Assembly (NCBI GenBank): GCA_029261295.1
Contig: JAJDBP010000002.1
Coordinates: 62,001 to 126,000 of the forward strand
Direction: 5' to 3'
Length of the DNA stretch: 64,000 nt
From: Nitrospirales bacterium
GTDB lineage: Bacteria; Nitrospirota; Nitrospiria; Nitrospirales; UBA8639
Position 1 is the first letter of the stretch. The number at the start of each line of letters is the position of its first letter. A program made the translations under genes and the position numbers. Below are positions 1 to 8,400 of the stretch, in pieces. The notes below the pieces were generated by a model. It was not told the origin of the DNA. It worked only from the letters and a program-made list of their open reading frames with translations, and did no database searches.

Positions 1-236
1 TAACATGGCGTAGGCCTATTCAGGGAGTATTGGGGGAAGTCTAGACGGGTTTTTTTAAAAGAAGGCATTGTCCACCTGTTGCCTCAATTAAATCCTCATA
101 AAAGCAAAGCTGGTTCATGGAGATATAAAAGTTTTGTGCGAGAGTCGCAGATAAAGAATGTGCCCCAATCTACCGAAGGGAATTAATAGTTTTTGGCCTA
201 GCGGATAGGGTAGATGAGAAAAGCCCTGTAAGTTGT
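1..236. other. Non-genic left edge with an uncertain short open frame
   Basis: No gene can be firmly assigned here. A plus-strand frame is open from 4 to 186 and ends in TAA. It has no ATG and an in-frame TAA at 1-3, so it cannot simply continue a gene from outside the window. Its composition looks protein-like (FREYWGKSRR near the start), so it may be the decayed or frameshifted 3' end of an upstream gene. The terminator at 237-285 points the same way. I do not recognise the protein. Confidence 0.25.
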
Positions 237-285
237 TGGCGCAGCAAGAATTTCCCCTTCAATTCTTGATTGCGCCATTTTTTTT
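237..285 (+). terminator. Rho-independent terminator
   Basis: A long stem pairs GGCGCAGCAAGAATT (from 238) with AATTCTTGATTGCGCC (261-276), followed by a run of eight T. It reads as a plus-strand terminator for whatever gene ends just upstream, and it isolates the HDOD gene that starts at 324. Confidence 0.8.
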
Positions 286-323
286 GCTATTTCTAGGAAA
301 AAACTCAATGAAAGAGGGGAATT

Positions 324-1205
324 ATGCCCAACATGGAGGACATTTCGCTGAATATTAACGAACAGACCATTGAGTCACTGTTAGTTCCAGTCTTGGATCA
401 ACTGGCAAACACCGACTTGGAAATTCCGATGTTACCCCATGTCGCTAGTCAGGTGTTGCTCCTAGCCAATGATCCTGAAGCCAATGCCTCTAAATTTTCA
501 GTTTTGGTTGAACAAGATCAAATTCTTGCGTGTCGGGTATTAAAATTAGCGAATTCCCCAGCTTATGGAGCTCGTTATCCGATCGATTCACTACATCAGG
601 CCATTTCTTGGCTAGGTTTAAATTTCCTTGCTAGCACGGCCTTTTCCTTTTCTGTGCAGGCTGGAGTTTTTGAAGTGGAGGGCTATGAGCAGGAGGTCAA
701 GGGGTTGTGGGCTCATACTCTGACGGTAGGTTTATATTCCCAAGCCATTGCTAAGCGTTTGGGATATAACCCTGATAATGCTTTCCTGTGTGGTTTATTG
801 CATGCGATCGGGAAACCTTATGTGACCCATACGGTGAACCTTTACCAACAAAACTTGAAAACACGATGTCCTTGGAAGGTGTTGGATCGAGTGATAAATG
901 AGTCTTACATCGAAGCAGGGCGGCAATTGGCGATTGGGTGGGGTTTACCCGAATCAGTAAAAGACGCGATTATGTTTCACGATGATTTGGCATTTGAAAA
1001 GGCCCTTTCACCAACCAAAGGGGCCTCGATTACATGTTTGGCGAGGCATTTAGCCACGCAACTGTTTAAATCCGTAGCTGGAAATGAGGAAAGCCTGATG
1101 GCGTTGCCAGTAACGGCATACTTGCAGGCAAAAAAGGAGGATATGTTGACTTGGCTAGATATGCAGGATTCTATTCAGGAAAGGGTGAATCCAATGCTGG
1201 CCTAA
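324..1205 (+). CDS. HDOD domain signalling protein
   Basis: The 293-residue protein is a stand-alone HDOD domain (about residues 30-230). Hallmarks are the PMLPHVASQVL segment, the CRVLKLANSPAYG helix pair, the HAISWLG segment, and the HD-like LCGLLHAIGKP motif. HDOD proteins resemble HD-domain phosphohydrolases but usually lack catalysis and act as signalling or scaffold modules in motility, biofilm or nucleotide-second-messenger pathways. No receiver or GGDEF partner domain is fused, and no two-component gene adjoins it. A Shine-Dalgarno-like AGAGGGG lies just upstream of the ATG. It appears monocistronic. The family call is secure; the role is not known. Confidence 0.88.
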   Translation: MPNMEDISLNINEQTIESLLVPVLDQLANTDLEIPMLPHVASQVLLLANDPEANASKFSVLVEQDQILACRVLKLANSPAYGARYPIDSLHQAISWLGLNFLASTAFSFSVQAGVFEVEGYEQEVKGLWAHTLTVGLYSQAIAKRLGYNPDNAFLCGLLHAIGKPYVTHTVNLYQQNLKTRCPWKVLDRVINESYIEAGRQLAIGWGLPESVKDAIMFHDDLAFEKALSPTKGASITCLARHLATQLFKSVAGNEESLMALPVTAYLQAKKEDMLTWLDMQDSIQERVNPMLA

Positions 1206-1269
1206 TATCTATTGTGGTCCGTCGGCGTGAAGTTTTCTATTGCCTTGCCATCTCAAAGGAGCTCTCTCC

Positions 1270-1644
1270 TTAGCCAAAAATCCCCTTCAGGCTCTGAAGC
1301 GCTTTTGAACTGGTATTTCTAATTAATTCTTCTGTTTTTGGGGAAAGCCGCACATATTTTGTTCGCTCACCTGTGTCCGTGACCTCAAGATATTGTGCGT
1401 CTTTCGCATTATGAATGGCACGTCTAGCTTGGGAAGCCGATAATTGGGGAATCATTTTTTCTGCATCACTCATACTTACAGGAATGTTATTGAGCTGTTT
1501 GAGAAACAATTCTGAAAACAAAGTCCAATAGTAGCTTTGTTGTAGTTTGGGTTCGCGGGCGAAAGCATTAATCCATACCTGAGCTGCTTCTTTGTTAATG
1601 GCCTCGATATATCTTCCAACCTCCTTATCAGAAAAGTGTTTCAT
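1270..1644 (-). CDS. Small winged-helix-like hypothetical protein
   Basis: This 124-residue protein has no signal peptide. A helical N-terminal half (SDKEVGRYIEAINKE...) precedes a segment that reads like the recognition helix and wing of a MarR-type winged helix: LSASQARRAIHNAKDAQYLEV, then TDTGERTKYVRLSPKTEELI. A dimerising C-terminal helix may follow. That pattern suggests a DNA-binding regulator, but I cannot name a family. It is divergent from the secreted-protein gene at 1930, with about 285 AT-rich bases between them, a natural place for shared control. Regulation of the neighbour is an inference only. Confidence 0.65.
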   Translation of the reverse strand: MKHFSDKEVGRYIEAINKEAAQVWINAFAREPKLQQSYYWTLFSELFLKQLNNIPVSMSDAEKMIPQLSASQARRAIHNAKDAQYLEVTDTGERTKYVRLSPKTEELIRNTSSKALQSLKGIFG

Positions 1645-1929
1645 GCCATTTTTCCTCTGGTTTTATGTTTTTCCAAAGCCTGGTTCTTGATTTACTCGTT
1701 TAATAGCCTTAAAGCTTACTACTTAAATAGTTTTAATGCAATGCATTGTATTTGCTATATTAATATCCTTTTTGATTCATAAATAGACTCTATTTTACTT
1801 ATCATATTGACTAATAAAATGAGTATTGTTATTATGGGATTCAAGGTTAGTTATGGATATTGGTTAGGCAATGAGTAGGGAAAAAGAAAATTAAATGGGC
1901 GAAATTATCATTATCTTAGGAGGTAACAA

Positions 1930-2391
1930 ATGAATAGTATCCAATCTACCTCACAGTCCAAAGAAAATCGGGGTATGGGAACACAGCTCACGAAAACTAG
2001 AAAATTTGGCCTTATCCTAGGTTTTATTATTCTATCCTGTCTGACCCTTACGCCTGCTTGGGCTGGGGGCCATTCTTTAGATAAGGCACCCACTGGAAAT
2101 ATTCATTTAACTGGACTTTCGATTCAAATTGGTCCAGGAGGATTTCATTTTGGAATAGGGGTACCTTCTTATGGTCGGGGCTATGGCGGTCGACATTTTT
2201 ACCGCGGGAATGGCCCTCAACGCCATTGGAAACATTATAGGCATAATGGCCATCGTCATCACTATGCCTCACCAAAAAGGTTTGGCCATCGCCATGGATG
2301 GAAGAATGATCGACATCGAGGAGATTTTCGAGGAAAAGGTGGCCGAGGAAGCGGTCGAGGAAACGGTGGTCATCGAGGAGGTCGCCGATAA
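1930..2391 (+). CDS. Secreted Gly/His/Arg-rich small protein
   Basis: A 153-residue exported protein. A very strong ribosome-binding site (AGGAGGT, 1919-1925) precedes the ATG. A signal peptide with a hydrophobic core (FGLILGFIILSCL) ends near PAWAGG. The mature part holds a short beta-like stretch, then a His/Tyr/Arg-rich section and a C-terminal GRGSGRGNGGHRGG tail. Such low-complexity basic, histidine-rich proteins may bind metal or polyanions at the cell surface, but no characterised family is recognised. An antisense frame (2048-2446) is a shadow. A strong terminator follows at 2449-2490, so the gene is monocistronic and probably well expressed. Confidence 0.8.
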   Translation: MNSIQSTSQSKENRGMGTQLTKTRKFGLILGFIILSCLTLTPAWAGGHSLDKAPTGNIHLTGLSIQIGPGGFHFGIGVPSYGRGYGGRHFYRGNGPQRHWKHYRHNGHRHHYASPKRFGHRHGWKNDRHRGDFRGKGGRGSGRGNGGHRGGRR

Positions 2392-2448
2392 AAAGAATAG
2401 GGGCATTGTTCTCTCTATCCAGGGGGATTGAACTAGAATCTGGCACAC

Positions 2449-2490
2449 GAAACCCGTGAGGAGCAAGCTCCTCACGGGTTTTCGCTTTTT
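2449..2490 (+). terminator. Rho-independent terminator
   Basis: A perfect stem pairs AACCCGTGAGGAGC with GCTCCTCACGGGTT around an AA loop, followed by TTCGCTTTTT. It ends the transcript of the Gly/His-rich secreted protein. Confidence 0.92.
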
Positions 2491-2522
2491 GTCCCGTAGC
2501 TTTGGTGTTCAGAGATATTTTT

Positions 2523-2714
2523 TTACTTAGAATTTTTTTTCATCTTAGAAGACGGAGTGCGAAGGTCAGGAGGAGTTTTGGATTGGTTATCCCATTCATC
2601 TTTCATTGGAGGAACCGCTTTGGCCTTTTGTCTCCGATGAATTTGCGTGTTAATGCGTGGCTTAGCTGGGCCTGGAGATCGTGATGTTTTTTTTGAGGAA
2701 TCAGATTGAGTCAT
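2523..2714 (-). CDS. Possible small basic protein
   Basis: This 63-residue frame, counted from the ATG at 2714, is rich in Lys, Ser, Pro and Arg (SSKKTSRSPGPAKPR near the N-terminus and a KMKKNSK tail). Codon choice looks coding-like and there is no hydrophobic segment. No good ribosome-binding site precedes the ATG. A plus-strand frame over the same bases is less protein-like. It lies in an otherwise gene-free 500-base gap between the terminator at 2490 and the gene at 2937. It could be a small nucleic-acid-binding protein or chance. Confidence 0.3.
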   Translation of the reverse strand: MTQSDSSKKTSRSPGPAKPRINTQIHRRQKAKAVPPMKDEWDNQSKTPPDLRTPSSKMKKNSK

Positions 2715-2936
2715 AAGGCACAATTGGGCTGAGGGGCAATTCCCAAATGATAAGGGGGAAACCCGGAGAATACTTAAATAGTCTATAGATTTTCGGGGTC
2801 GTTGGAAACACAGAATACGTTATGATGGGAAACCTGCATTGAGCCCGGCCAGTGATAAACGGATGCAAAAAATGATAGAATGCTTGAAAATAGGTGAACC
2901 GTCTCACTAAAATAGCATTCCCTTTTTCAGGAATTT

Positions 2937-3242
2937 ATGATGCGAACGCTTAGGTCTCCACTTCTTGCCATTGTTTTAGTTGTCCTGCTCCCCATCTTGA
3001 GTGGCGTCCTGTCGGCTCAAGCCGTTGGGCATGCTCCTGAGCATTCAGGGCATCATTCGTCCACTTCGCATGCTACGCCACTTTGCAGTTGGTATTGTGC
3101 TGCTGGCCAAGTGCATGGTGCGGATTTGGTGGTCATCGTCGCTCCTATTCTATCTTTCCTTGGTGTGGAAAATCCGGAGCCGACAATTGTCATGGCCCTA
3201 TTTGCCATTCCTTCTCCTTCCCGTGCCCCCCCTTCTGTCTAA
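2937..3242 (+). CDS. Small exported Cys/His-rich protein
   Basis: A 101-residue protein. A signal peptide (LLAIVLVVLLPILSGVLSAQA) is followed by a His-rich patch (HAPEHSGHHSSTSHATP) and a CSWYCAAGQ motif, then a second hydrophobic helix and a Pro-rich tail. The His cluster and paired cysteines resemble DUF2946-like proteins found near copper and other metal-efflux genes; I infer metal binding. It is followed, about 180 bases later, by the Met-rich outer-membrane barrel and the cupredoxin-like protein on the same strand, consistent with a metal-handling group. Confidence 0.6.
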   Translation: MMRTLRSPLLAIVLVVLLPILSGVLSAQAVGHAPEHSGHHSSTSHATPLCSWYCAAGQVHGADLVVIVAPILSFLGVENPEPTIVMALFAIPSPSRAPPSV

Positions 3243-3445
3243 TCCCCAAAATCGCTGTTTTCTCTCAAAGTTCGGAACTCTCATTCATTTACGCAGCCTA
3301 TCTGCTGTTGTGAATGACTGTTTCAAGAGCCTTCTTTCAATTCATCTTAGGATGTTTGGTTAAGAGACTGGAGAATGTTGGCTTCATGATTCACAAATAT
3401 TTCTGGGGTTTTTTATAAAACGAAATGGTAAGGAGAAGTCGTAGG

Positions 3446-4603
3446 ATGTACGGAAGAATTATAAAATTGGTTGTTAGTTTTCGAAATATTTTTTTTGGTC
3501 TCTTATTTGGTTTCCTAGCAATTGGGGGTTCGGGAACGGTGGCCCATGCAGCCCTGTTGGATGGGGTGATGGGCGGCTTTGAAAAAAGTTTAGGGGAACG
3601 AGCGCAGGCAAAAGGTGAGCAAGTTGTGATTGGTAATTTTTACCCTGCAGAACGTCCAGATTCTCATGGCCCAATTGGAGCCATGGGGGATCATACGCAC
3701 AATCAAGGTGAATTTATGTTCACCTATAAATATATGAGCATGTTTATGAGGGGGAACCGAGATGGGACGAAGAGTCGGTCTGACGCTGATGTCTTGCGGG
3801 ATTTCTTTGTCACCCCCACTGAGATGACGACCCAAATGCACATGTTTAGTTTCATGTATGGCTTGAATCAGACGGTGACCCTCACTGCCATGATCCCCTA
3901 TCTACAAAAATCCATGGATCATGTCACCAGAACGGGTGGGAAGTTCACGACGAGATCCAGCGGATTTGGCGATATTAGGCTAGGTTCGTTAGTGCGGTTG
4001 TACGCGTTTGAAACTCCGAGCATTGGATCTCATCGCTTTCATTTTAATGCAGCAGTGGGTTTGCCGACTGGAGACATTAAAGCCACTGGTGCTACCCCGT
4101 TAGGCGTGACACGCCTTCCTTATCCCATGCAGTTGGGATCAGGCACTGTTGATTTATTCCCCGGGTTAACTTACGCCGGAGGACTGAACGATGCCAGCTG
4201 GGGCTTACAGGCCATTGGGACCATTCGTTTAGGTGACAATAATCAAGGTTATGCGTTAGGTGACGAATATGAAGTCAGTACCTATGGAGCCTACCGTTGG
4301 GCAAAATGGATCAGTAACTCACTTCGCTTCAAATGGAGAGAATGGGCAAATTACGAAGAACGTGATCGAAATATTGCTACACAGAATCCTATGGGAGTGC
4401 CACTGGTGCCAACTGCGGAGACGGGCCGACGAGGTGGAAAACGTCTTGACCTCTTGGTGGGGATGAACATTCTTTTCCCAGAAGTCATGGGGTTGGAAAA
4501 TCACCTCGGTATAGAAGGTGGTGTGCCGATTTATCAAAATCTTGATGGACCACAATTGGAATCGGACTATTCGTTTTTTGTGGGTTGGCAGATCATCAAC
4601 TAA
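3446..4603 (+). CDS. Met-rich outer-membrane beta-barrel transporter
   Basis: The 385-residue protein has a signal peptide ending near AHAALLDG and a long region of alternating hydrophobic and aromatic strands, ending with the aromatic VGWQIIN typical of outer-membrane barrels. The N-terminal mature part is Met-rich (FTYKYMSMFMRGNRDG, TEMTTQMHMFSFMYG). This matches a conserved barrel family annotated as 'transporter' (phenol-degradation MetA-like) and often found beside copper genes. An ATG at 3425 is possible, but AAGGAG at 3429-3434 sits correctly for the ATG at 3446. The cupredoxin-like gene follows after about 40 bases, so the two are probably co-transcribed. Copper transport is an inference. 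Confidence 0.75.
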   Translation: MYGRIIKLVVSFRNIFFGLLFGFLAIGGSGTVAHAALLDGVMGGFEKSLGERAQAKGEQVVIGNFYPAERPDSHGPIGAMGDHTHNQGEFMFTYKYMSMFMRGNRDGTKSRSDADVLRDFFVTPTEMTTQMHMFSFMYGLNQTVTLTAMIPYLQKSMDHVTRTGGKFTTRSSGFGDIRLGSLVRLYAFETPSIGSHRFHFNAAVGLPTGDIKATGATPLGVTRLPYPMQLGSGTVDLFPGLTYAGGLNDASWGLQAIGTIRLGDNNQGYALGDEYEVSTYGAYRWAKWISNSLRFKWREWANYEERDRNIATQNPMGVPLVPTAETGRRGGKRLDLLVGMNILFPEVMGLENHLGIEGGVPIYQNLDGPQLESDYSFFVGWQIIN

Positions 4604-4644
4604 TGTGATCGAGATCAGCTAGTTTGAAACGGAGGGAAACTCCT

Positions 4645-5448
4645 ATGCGTAAAGTCATCGTCTATTCGTTTATCACAATCCTTCTTGTCATAGGTGGGGC
4701 TATCATGGCCTTCGCCTATGAAGTAGCTCCAGTGAGGGAGGGTGGCATGATTCATGGCACGGTCACCTTCTCTGGAACCTCTCCGGCCCCTTTGCAATTT
4801 GACGTGGAGAAAAATCCCGAAGTGTGTGGCTCCCAAAGAAGTTTAGTGAAGGTGGAAGTCCAAGATGGTCTCCTGAAGGGGGCTGTTGTCATTCTAGAAG
4901 GCATAGAATCAGGAAAGCCTTTCGTGAAACAAGAATGGCGTGGAAGTGCCCCTGGCAAAGGCACGTTTCAGTATGTGGGTGGGAAGACGTTGGGTTTACA
5001 GGTGAAAACCGAGAACTGTAATTTTGGCCCTTTTACGGGAGTTCTTACTCCGGATGATGCTGTACAGTTTGGAAATAAGGATTCCATTAAGCATGTTCTG
5101 CACACCTTTGTGTCTTTGGATTCCAAAGGCAGTGTCTTACGTACCTTGCACAATCGAGATATTCATCCTGACGGTGCGTTTGATCGTACGTTTGATTCGG
5201 ATAAATTGAAGGAAAGTCGTTTGGTAAGAATGACGTGTAATCGGCATGATTTTATGCAAAATTGGTTGTATGTGGTGAAGAATCCCTACTTTGCGATTTC
5301 GGATAAGACGGGGAAATTTGTTATCGACAATATTCCTCCCGGGCATTATTCCCTTCGTGTCTGGCATCCAGTGCTTGGCGTTCAAGCCCAGGAGGTACAG
5401 GTCACCCCAGGAAAAACATTGGGACAAGACTTCGCCTTCTCTGAGTAG
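4645..5448 (+). CDS. Cupredoxin-like periplasmic protein with carboxypeptidase-regulatory-like fold
   Basis: The 267-residue exported protein has a signal peptide ending near AFAYEV. It contains Ig-like strands and a probable type-1-copper-like ligand set: the histidines of KHVLHTF and the cysteine and histidine of MTCNRHDFMQNW. The C-terminus, KTGKFVIDNIPPGHYSLRVWHP, is a carboxypeptidase-regulatory-like motif. Proteins with this arrangement are often called plastocyanin-like or methylamine-utilisation-like and may bind copper. The upstream TTG at 4624 is rejected because GGAGGG at 4631-4636 fits the ATG at 4645. It sits between the Met-rich barrel and another secreted protein, in one direction with short gaps. 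Confidence 0.72.
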   Translation: MRKVIVYSFITILLVIGGAIMAFAYEVAPVREGGMIHGTVTFSGTSPAPLQFDVEKNPEVCGSQRSLVKVEVQDGLLKGAVVILEGIESGKPFVKQEWRGSAPGKGTFQYVGGKTLGLQVKTENCNFGPFTGVLTPDDAVQFGNKDSIKHVLHTFVSLDSKGSVLRTLHNRDIHPDGAFDRTFDSDKLKESRLVRMTCNRHDFMQNWLYVVKNPYFAISDKTGKFVIDNIPPGHYSLRVWHPVLGVQAQEVQVTPGKTLGQDFAFSE

Positions 5449-5484
5449 AGAAAAAATCGAGACTATAAAAAATGAGATAAGGTT

Positions 5485-6180
5485 ATGACCAGGAAATGTC
5501 AGCAAACATGGCAAATTTTGACCATATCGGCGTTTCTGGTTTTTGGGATAAGTTCTCCCGTTTTTGCTTCTCAGGAGCTTGGTGGGGAAACCCCAGAAGA
5601 GGTATTCAACAGGTTCAAGGCTGGGGCGGAAACCAGTAATTGGAAAGAAGTCGCCGCATGCGTTTCTCCAAATTCGCTAATCGAAATGAATGCCATGATG
5701 GTTGTTGTGGGTGGGATGACGGTTGCTTTTGCGAATATGGGAGAGGGAATGGCAGAGGCAATGGGTGCGCAGGAGCAGAAGGAATCAGGCGTCTCTCAAG
5801 TAAGTGTTTTAGAGAAGAGATTTGAAGAACTCCTGAAACGCCACGACATTGATAATAAATCAATGGAAGAGGGTACTGAAGGCCATCCCATGCCCGAAGC
5901 TTTTTCGTCTCCAGAGTTTTTCAATGACATCATGACCTTCATTGATGAGCTTCCTGATGAAAAAGAAGGGAGTTCATCTGAAGCTCCTTTCAATGGTCCT
6001 CAAGGGCCGCTTGAGAATGTTGTCATTGAAGGAGATCGAGCGACAGCGACTGTTGGAGGTAAACCCAGTGGATTTCTGCGTGTGAATGGGCGGTGGTTTT
6101 TCGATTTACCGATGGGAATGGATAAAGACTCAGATGGAATAGGTCCTGGTATAAGCCCCGCAGAAGAAGGCCAAACGTAA
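5485..6180 (+). CDS. Secreted protein of unknown function
   Basis: This 231-residue protein has a signal peptide (ILTISAFLVFGISSPVFA). The mature N-terminus (GGETPEEVFNRFKAGAETSNWKE) looks like the start of an NTF2/SnoaL- or DUF4878-like fold. A Met/Ala/Gly-rich hydrophobic helix follows (MMVVVGGMTVAFANMG), then an acidic coil. The C-terminal strands (VVIEGDRATATVGGK, GFLRVNGRWFFDLP) are typical of NTF2-like proteins. It lies 36 bases after the cupredoxin-like gene and is probably the last gene of that operon. The function is unknown. Confidence 0.7.
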   Translation: MTRKCQQTWQILTISAFLVFGISSPVFASQELGGETPEEVFNRFKAGAETSNWKEVAACVSPNSLIEMNAMMVVVGGMTVAFANMGEGMAEAMGAQEQKESGVSQVSVLEKRFEELLKRHDIDNKSMEEGTEGHPMPEAFSSPEFFNDIMTFIDELPDEKEGSSSEAPFNGPQGPLENVVIEGDRATATVGGKPSGFLRVNGRWFFDLPMGMDKDSDGIGPGISPAEEGQT

Positions 6181-6328
6181 GTTTGTTTATTCTCTATGAG
6201 CGGCCTGAGGAATTAACGAATAAGTGGATAACTGGTGAGAAGCAAAGAGTTTATTAGATTTAGCCGAGATGATATAAAGATTAGAAATTGTGAAACTTCT
6301 AAAATTTTTAAACTAGCGGGGCAAAGAC

Positions 6329-6892
6329 TCAGTTCTGAGGCCTTTCCCATTGAGGGCCAGGGCCAGCTGGTTCTTGGAGATCACTATTATCATACGGTTC
6401 TTCATTTCCGGTGACTCCATCCTCATAGGAATCCTTAAACATCTCGCCGAGTTCCTGTTCAAATTTTCCATTGCCATTCAGATCAATCCAATAGAAAACG
6501 GGATCACCCATGGTCAGCACCACGGGAGTGCCAAATTCATCCAACCAGACTTTATAGGTGCGACGGGCAGTCATAAAGTTGACGGATCCTGATCCGGTTA
6601 AATCGAACTCTCTGAAAAACATGTCATTCCGCCAATCGTAATAGGCTTTGATCTCACGTGGATCAAATTCTTCCGGTTCGACCGGAAGTTTTGGCCGTTG
6701 TTGAATCGAGGGAAAGGGTGAGAAATTCATGGCGGCCCTGAAAACCCAAGGATTTGCCTTTTGGCTGATCCATAGTTCACTTCCTGAGGTAGGGATAACA
6801 AGTAAGCCTGTTAGAGCTAATGTATATACGAGAATGCGTGTGACCGGGCGATAGTGATGAATAACTGAAAGAATTGGCATACAATACATCAT
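6329..6892 (-). CDS. Exported EF-hand-like protein
   Basis: A longer frame opens at 6985, but its first 31 residues are unlike a protein start and would overlap the region upstream of the phosphatase gene. I use the ATG at 6892; one at 6880 is equally possible. The protein (about 187 residues) has an N-terminal hydrophobic signal or anchor (ILVYTLALTGLLVIP). Two acidic loops resemble calcium-binding EF-hand or dockerin-like turns: FDLTGSGSVNF and DLNGNGKFEQE. The tail is acidic and Pro-rich. Calcium binding is inferred from the loops. No ribosome-binding site settles the start. Confidence 0.6.
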   Translation of the reverse strand: MMYCMPILSVIHHYRPVTRILVYTLALTGLLVIPTSGSELWISQKANPWVFRAAMNFSPFPSIQQRPKLPVEPEEFDPREIKAYYDWRNDMFFREFDLTGSGSVNFMTARRTYKVWLDEFGTPVVLTMGDPVFYWIDLNGNGKFEQELGEMFKDSYEDGVTGNEEPYDNSDLQEPAGPGPQWERPQN

Positions 6893-7086
6893 AGTGGAAA
6901 AATGTAGAGGGAGGAAAGACGATCTCCAAACAAGCCTAAAAATGCATAGAAAATAGGCTCGAAGAATAAGTATAGATGTCCTCACTCAAAGGATGGGTTG
7001 TGAACAATCAGAGGGGTATGGCAATTAAATACTCGTGGGGCTTGTCGGTTCTGTGTGACATTTTTTTTCAAGGATTAGGACCATCA

Positions 7087-8388
7087 ATGAAACGATTTTT
7101 CCATTCCAAAGTGTGGTGGATAAATAGTGTAGGAATTTTCTTAGCGTTGAGTGGGTGTGTGACTCCAGATGAAAGAAATATATTTCGATCCAATGGCTTA
7201 GAATTGGGTTGTGCGGTGGGCGATGTGACCCACCACGGGGCGGTAGTCTGGTTGAAAACTAAAGGACCTCGGGAGGTGAAAGTCCTCTATACAACTGATC
7301 CAGAATGGAAGACACCTCAAGAAACGTTATTAATTTCCACCAATGCGGAAAGAGACTTTACGGCTCAAGTCTCCTTGGAAAATCTTACGCCCCATACTCG
7401 GTTTCTGTATCGCATGCTTGTTCCCGGGAAAAAACTAGGACCAATTTGTGAATTTGTCACGGCTCCGCTTCCCAATGATCCTGTGCCGGTCACGTTTGTG
7501 ATTGGGGGAGATACCCGCCAAAATTTCCGACCTTTCTCTATTATGGAATTCATGCGATCGGCAAAACCTGACTTTTTTGTATATCTTGGGGATACGATTT
7601 ATGCTGACAAAGATAAAACAGCAATGACCTTGCCAGATTATTGGGCGAAGTATGGGGAAAACCGGCGTGGGTTTACCCAACGCTTATTGGGTTCCACGAG
7701 TCTTTTTGTGATGTGGGATGATCATGAAGTAGAGAATGATTTCACTAAACTTCATCGTCGCATGCCCATTGGAAGACAGGCCTTTTTTGATTATTGGCCG
7801 ATTCGACACTACGCTGCCGAAGAGCCTTTTCGTCTGTATCGATCATTCAGATGGGGCAAGGGGGTAGAAGTATTTCTGTTGGATTGTCGTCAGTATCGAG
7901 ATCCACGGGCAAAAACCATGTTAGGTGTGGAGCAAAAGCAATGGTTTCTTCAGCAATTGGCGGCTTCTACGGCAACTTTTAAATTTATTGTGTCACCAGT
8001 CCCGTTTTCCGATCCCCGAAATGATAAATGGGGGGAATATGCTGTTGAACGTGATGAGGTTTTGAGGAAAATTCAAGAGAACAAAATCCCTGGGGTCATC
8101 TTTCTTGCGGGGGATGTGCATCACGCGGCGGTGAGTCACATGCCGCACGATCCCTCCGTCCGTGAATTTATTTTTGGTCCTTTAGCCGCACCCATGAACT
8201 ATAAAATATCCAAGCTGGAGCCGAGGTTCGAATATTTTCATGAAGCCTCACAAAATTATGGAAAAATTACTGTCCATCCAGACCGTCCTACTCCTCTGGT
8301 TCGCGTGGAATGGTTTGATGATTCGAATACATTGCTTCACCGGGTTGATATTGAAAATGATCAATACTTTACCTCCCCCGCACAATAA
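7087..8388 (+). CDS. PhoD-type metallophosphatase lipoprotein
   Basis: The 433-residue protein starts at the ATG at 7087, preceded by AGGATTAGGA, and has a lipobox (LALSGC). An N-terminal fibronectin-like domain (GCAVGDVTHHGAVVWLKT...) precedes the PhoD metallophosphoesterase domain. Metal-site motifs are visible: GGDTRQ, YLGDTIYAD, MWDDHEVENDF, FLLDCRQYRDP and FLAGDVHHA. The family hydrolyses phosphodi- or monoesters using Fe/Ca or related metals and serves phosphate scavenging; here it would be anchored facing the periplasm. The upstream start at 6976 would add 37 residues without a signal peptide and is rejected. Confidence 0.85.
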   Translation: MKRFFHSKVWWINSVGIFLALSGCVTPDERNIFRSNGLELGCAVGDVTHHGAVVWLKTKGPREVKVLYTTDPEWKTPQETLLISTNAERDFTAQVSLENLTPHTRFLYRMLVPGKKLGPICEFVTAPLPNDPVPVTFVIGGDTRQNFRPFSIMEFMRSAKPDFFVYLGDTIYADKDKTAMTLPDYWAKYGENRRGFTQRLLGSTSLFVMWDDHEVENDFTKLHRRMPIGRQAFFDYWPIRHYAAEEPFRLYRSFRWGKGVEVFLLDCRQYRDPRAKTMLGVEQKQWFLQQLAASTATFKFIVSPVPFSDPRNDKWGEYAVERDEVLRKIQENKIPGVIFLAGDVHHAAVSHMPHDPSVREFIFGPLAAPMNYKISKLEPRFEYFHEASQNYGKITVHPDRPTPLVRVEWFDDSNTLLHRVDIENDQYFTSPAQ

Positions 8389-8400
8389 ATTCTTACAAGT

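Noticed and set aside
2048-2446. Long minus-strand frame opposite the Gly/His-rich secreted protein
   Set aside because: It is a mirror of a low-complexity coding region on the plus strand and includes bases of the terminator; the plus-strand gene has a strong ribosome-binding site and signal peptide.
5137-5514. Minus-strand frame of 125 residues
   Set aside because: It overlaps two real plus-strand genes and shows no family features or ribosome-binding site.
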